In this document: positions 14,907 through 16,717 of the stretch, in pieces
How positions within the stretch are numbered: the first letter of the stretch is position 1
Layout of the letters: each line of letters opens with the position of its first letter
Source: Sediminibacterium sp.
Lineage (GTDB): Bacteria > Bacteroidota > Bacteroidia > Chitinophagales > Chitinophagaceae
DNA length: 16,717 nt
Reading direction: 5' to 3'
Assembly: GCA_028288645.1 (NCBI GenBank)
Contig: JAQBNJ010000316.1
Location: 1 to 16,717, forward strand
Notes under the pieces: generated by a model
Database searches by the model: none
Seen by the model: only the letters and a program-made list of their open reading frames with translations
Told to the model about the DNA's origin: nothing
Position numbers and translations under genes: made by a program

Positions 14907-15818
14907 ATGGCAACCTATTACAAAGAGAACACACTAATCTATCTCAACGGCGCTTTTGTAAAAGCATCGGAGGCGAAAATGGATTTTTATAGCCAGTCGT
15001 TCCATTATGGCTATTCTGTTTTTGAAGGGATCCGTTCTTATAAAACGGTAAATGACGAAACGAGGATATTCAAAGCAATGGAACACTTCGATCGATTGAA
15101 AGCATCAGCCGAGGCGTTGAACATGCCGTATACGTATACAACGGAAGAACTGATAGATGCAACGTATGAGTTACTCGCTAAAAATAATTTACAGGATGCC
15201 TATATACGTCCCGTTGTGTATGCACCGGCGAATATGAGTTTTAACCTGAACACCGAATCTTTTATAGTAATAGAAGTTTGGGAGATGGCGCCATTTCTCG
15301 GCGATAAATTATTACGCGTGATGACCTCGACATTCCAGCGTCCGAATCCGAAAGGATTTAAGATCCATGCGAAAGCTGCGGGCCATTATGTGAATTCCAT
15401 ACTGGCGAGTCATGAAGCAAAAGGACAGGGTTTTGATGAAGCGTTGTTAACCGATATGAACGGTTGCGTTGCAGAAGCGCCGGGTGCTAATGTGTTCTAT
15501 GAGAAAGATGGAAAATTAGTTACACCCGGTTTAGGAAATATTCTTCCCGGTATCACGAGAGCAACCGTATTGGAATTATGTGCTGAATTAAACATTCCGG
15601 TTGAAGAAAAGATGTTTGTAAAAGAGGAGATGTATGGTGCAGATGCGGCTTTCTTCTGCGGAACAGCGGCAGAAGTAATTGGTTTGCAATCATTGGATGA
15701 TAAACCATTCATCATGCCATGGGAAAGCACCGTGAGTAAGTTGATCCAGGATGCATACAAAAACCTGATCGTAGAAAACAAACAGGAATTGGTGAACGAG
15801 ATATCGGGTGTTGAATAG
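14907..15818 (+). CDS. ilvE: Branched-chain amino acid aminotransferase
   Basis: PLP enzyme of fold type IV that interconverts Leu, Ile and Val with their 2-keto acids, using glutamate/2-oxoglutarate. It has 303 residues, the usual length. FHYGYSVFEGIRSY near the N-terminus is the class IV signature region. The Schiff-base lysine is K156 in KIHAKAAGHYVNS, and E190 in GCVAEAPGANVF is the residue that contacts the pyridine nitrogen. PGITRATVLELC and FFCGTAAEVIGLQ are also conserved. The start ATG at 14907 is the first in frame after the CCCC repeat, in an A-rich context with no Shine-Dalgarno. It is the first structural gene behind the Ile/Val attenuator and serves the last step of all three pathways. 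D-amino acid aminotransferase is less likely, given the branched-chain neighbours. Confidence 0.95.
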   Translation: MATYYKENTLIYLNGAFVKASEAKMDFYSQSFHYGYSVFEGIRSYKTVNDETRIFKAMEHFDRLKASAEALNMPYTYTTEELIDATYELLAKNNLQDAYIRPVVYAPANMSFNLNTESFIVIEVWEMAPFLGDKLLRVMTSTFQRPNPKGFKIHAKAAGHYVNSILASHEAKGQGFDEALLTDMNGCVAEAPGANVFYEKDGKLVTPGLGNILPGITRATVLELCAELNIPVEEKMFVKEEMYGADAAFFCGTAAEVIGLQSLDDKPFIMPWESTVSKLIQDAYKNLIVENKQELVNEISGVE

Positions 15819-15822
15819 TGCA

Positions 15823-15848
15823 CGGTCGGGACGCTTAAGCGGCCTGAA
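15823..15848 (+). repeat. GGTCGGGACGCT repeat, compact copy in the ilvE-ilvD gap
   Basis: CGGTCGGGACGCT (15823-15835) is followed after one base by AAGCGGCCTGAA (15837-15848). Both words recur on the minus strand at 8396-8339. The rest of the 117-nt gap (to 15935) holds no gene. GTGCA just upstream and TGCAC just downstream form a small outer inverted repeat. The element would be transcribed between ilvE and ilvD. Confidence 0.65.
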
Positions 15849-15935
15849 CGTTGCACAACGAAAGCTGAATAATGAATCGAAAGTACAAGTGAGTGACACA
15901 ACGAAGCTCAATAAAGATATATAGCTGATAAAAAA

Positions 15936-16717
15936 ATGGCGAACGAAATAAACAAATACAGTAAAACACTGACACAGGATATCACACAACCTGCCGCCCA
16001 GGCAATGCTGTATGGTATCGGCTTAACTGACCATGACCTTACAAAAGCGCAGGTGGGTATAGTTAGCATGGGTTATGATGGCAACACCTGCAACATGCAC
16101 CTGAATGATCTTGCCAAATTGGTGAAGCAGGGTGTATGGGATAATGAAATGGTTGGGTTGATCTTTAACACGATCGGTGTGAGTGATGGTATGAGTAACG
16201 GAACCGATGGCATGCGTTATTCATTGGTGAGCCGCGATATAATTGCTGATTCGATAGAAGCTGTTTGCGGCGCGCAATATTATGATGGAGTGATCGCATT
16301 GCCGGGCTGTGATAAAAATATGCCGGGATCAGTGATGGCGATGGGTCGTTTGAATCGCCCTGCTATTATGGTGTATGGCGGAACGATCGCACCGGGACAT
16401 TACAAAGGGCAGGACCTGAATATTGTTTCTGCGTTTGAAGCCCTTGGGCAAAAACTCGCAGGTAATCTGAATGATGAAGATTTTAGGGGGATCATTCAAC
16501 ATGCTTGTCCCGGTGCGGGTGCTTGTGGTGGAATGTATACTGCAAACACGATGGCATCTGCTATTGAAGCATTGGGAATGAGTTTACCGTATTCATCATC
16601 CAATCCTGCATTGAGTGAGGAGAAACAGAAAGAATGTTTAGATGCCGGTAAAGCAATAAGATTATTATTGGAAAAAGACATTAAGCCAAAAGATATCATG
16701 ACAAGAAAAGCATTTGA
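15936..16717 (+). CDS. ilvD: Dihydroxy-acid dehydratase, 3' end beyond window
   Basis: Dehydrates 2,3-dihydroxyisovalerate and its Ile-pathway analogue to the 2-keto acids. The frame opens at the ATG at 15936 ([12 protein letters not shown]) and stays open to the edge, giving 260 complete codons of the usual 550-570. Fe-S ligand cysteines are C52 (GNTCNMH), C125 ([10 protein letters not shown]) and C197 ([17 protein letters not shown], starting at C191), with D126/K127 next to the second. [17 protein letters not shown] is the other family signature. Whether the cluster is [2Fe-2S] or [4Fe-4S] cannot be told. It follows ilvE by 117 nt and is probably in the same attenuated transcript. In related genomes ilvB, ilvN and ilvC often come next; they are outside this window. 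Confidence 0.95.
   Translation, partial: MANEINKYSKTLTQDITQPAAQAMLYGIGLTDHDLTKAQVGIVSMGYDGNTCNMHLNDLAKLVKQGVWDNEMVGLIFNTIGVSDGMSNGTDGMRYSLVSRDIIADSIEAVCGAQYYDGVIALPGCDKNMPGSVMAMGRLNRPAIMVYGGTIAPGHYKGQDLNIVSAFEALGQKLAGNLNDEDFRGIIQHACPGAGACGGMYTANTMASAIEALGMSLPYSSSNPALSEEKQKECLDAGKAIRLLLEKDIKPKDIMTRKAF

Overview
The window looks like chromosomal DNA from a Bacteroidota bacterium, most likely of the Chitinophagaceae or a close relative. This is inferred from the protein families, the absence of Shine-Dalgarno sequences before most genes, a promoter close to the TTTG / TAnnTTTG type, and several families of short palindromic intergenic repeats. No taxonomic search was possible.

Layout: a long-chain acyl-CoA synthetase cut by the left edge (1-1687, +). 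Then the C-terminal half of a diheme cytochrome c whose first half is missing (about 1825-2340, +). A two-gene signalling pair follows: a PAS-PAS-GAF-PAS histidine kinase (2547-4931, +) and a receiver-PAS-histidine kinase hybrid (5105-6559, +). Two minus-strand genes come next: an exported amidohydrolase (6645-8228) and an all-helical protein of unknown function (8372-9934). The right 6.6 kb is a branched-chain amino acid locus on the plus strand: leuA (10151), leuC (11392), leuD (12819), leuB (13440), then ilvE (14907) and ilvD (15936, cut by the right edge).

LeuA, LeuCD and LeuB together convert 2-ketoisovalerate to 2-ketoisocaproate. IlvE carries out the final transamination for Leu, Ile and Val. 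IlvD makes the 2-keto acids for Val and Ile. Between leuB and ilvE lies the best find of the window: a 30-codon leader peptide (14693-14785) in which 12 of 13 consecutive residues are Ile or Val. It is preceded by a well-spaced promoter and followed by a strong intrinsic terminator (14820-14847), all upstream of ilvE. This is the anatomy of a ribosome-mediated transcription attenuator sensing Ile/Val. leuA has its own terminator-like hairpin in its leader, and another lies between leuA and leuC. LeuA itself is short and lacks the C-terminal leucine-sensing domain, so control may sit largely at the RNA level.

The second theme is intergenic repeats. Six elements of unrelated sequence but similar design (inverted arms, usually of short tandem words) occupy six gaps: 1703-1790, 4937-5073, 6565-6650, 8262-8324, 14561-14630 and 14850-14892. 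A seventh family, sharing 13-nt and 12-nt words, occurs at 8339-8396, where it forms the end of a coding sequence, and at 15823-15848. No tRNA, rRNA, CRISPR array, transposase or phage gene was seen.
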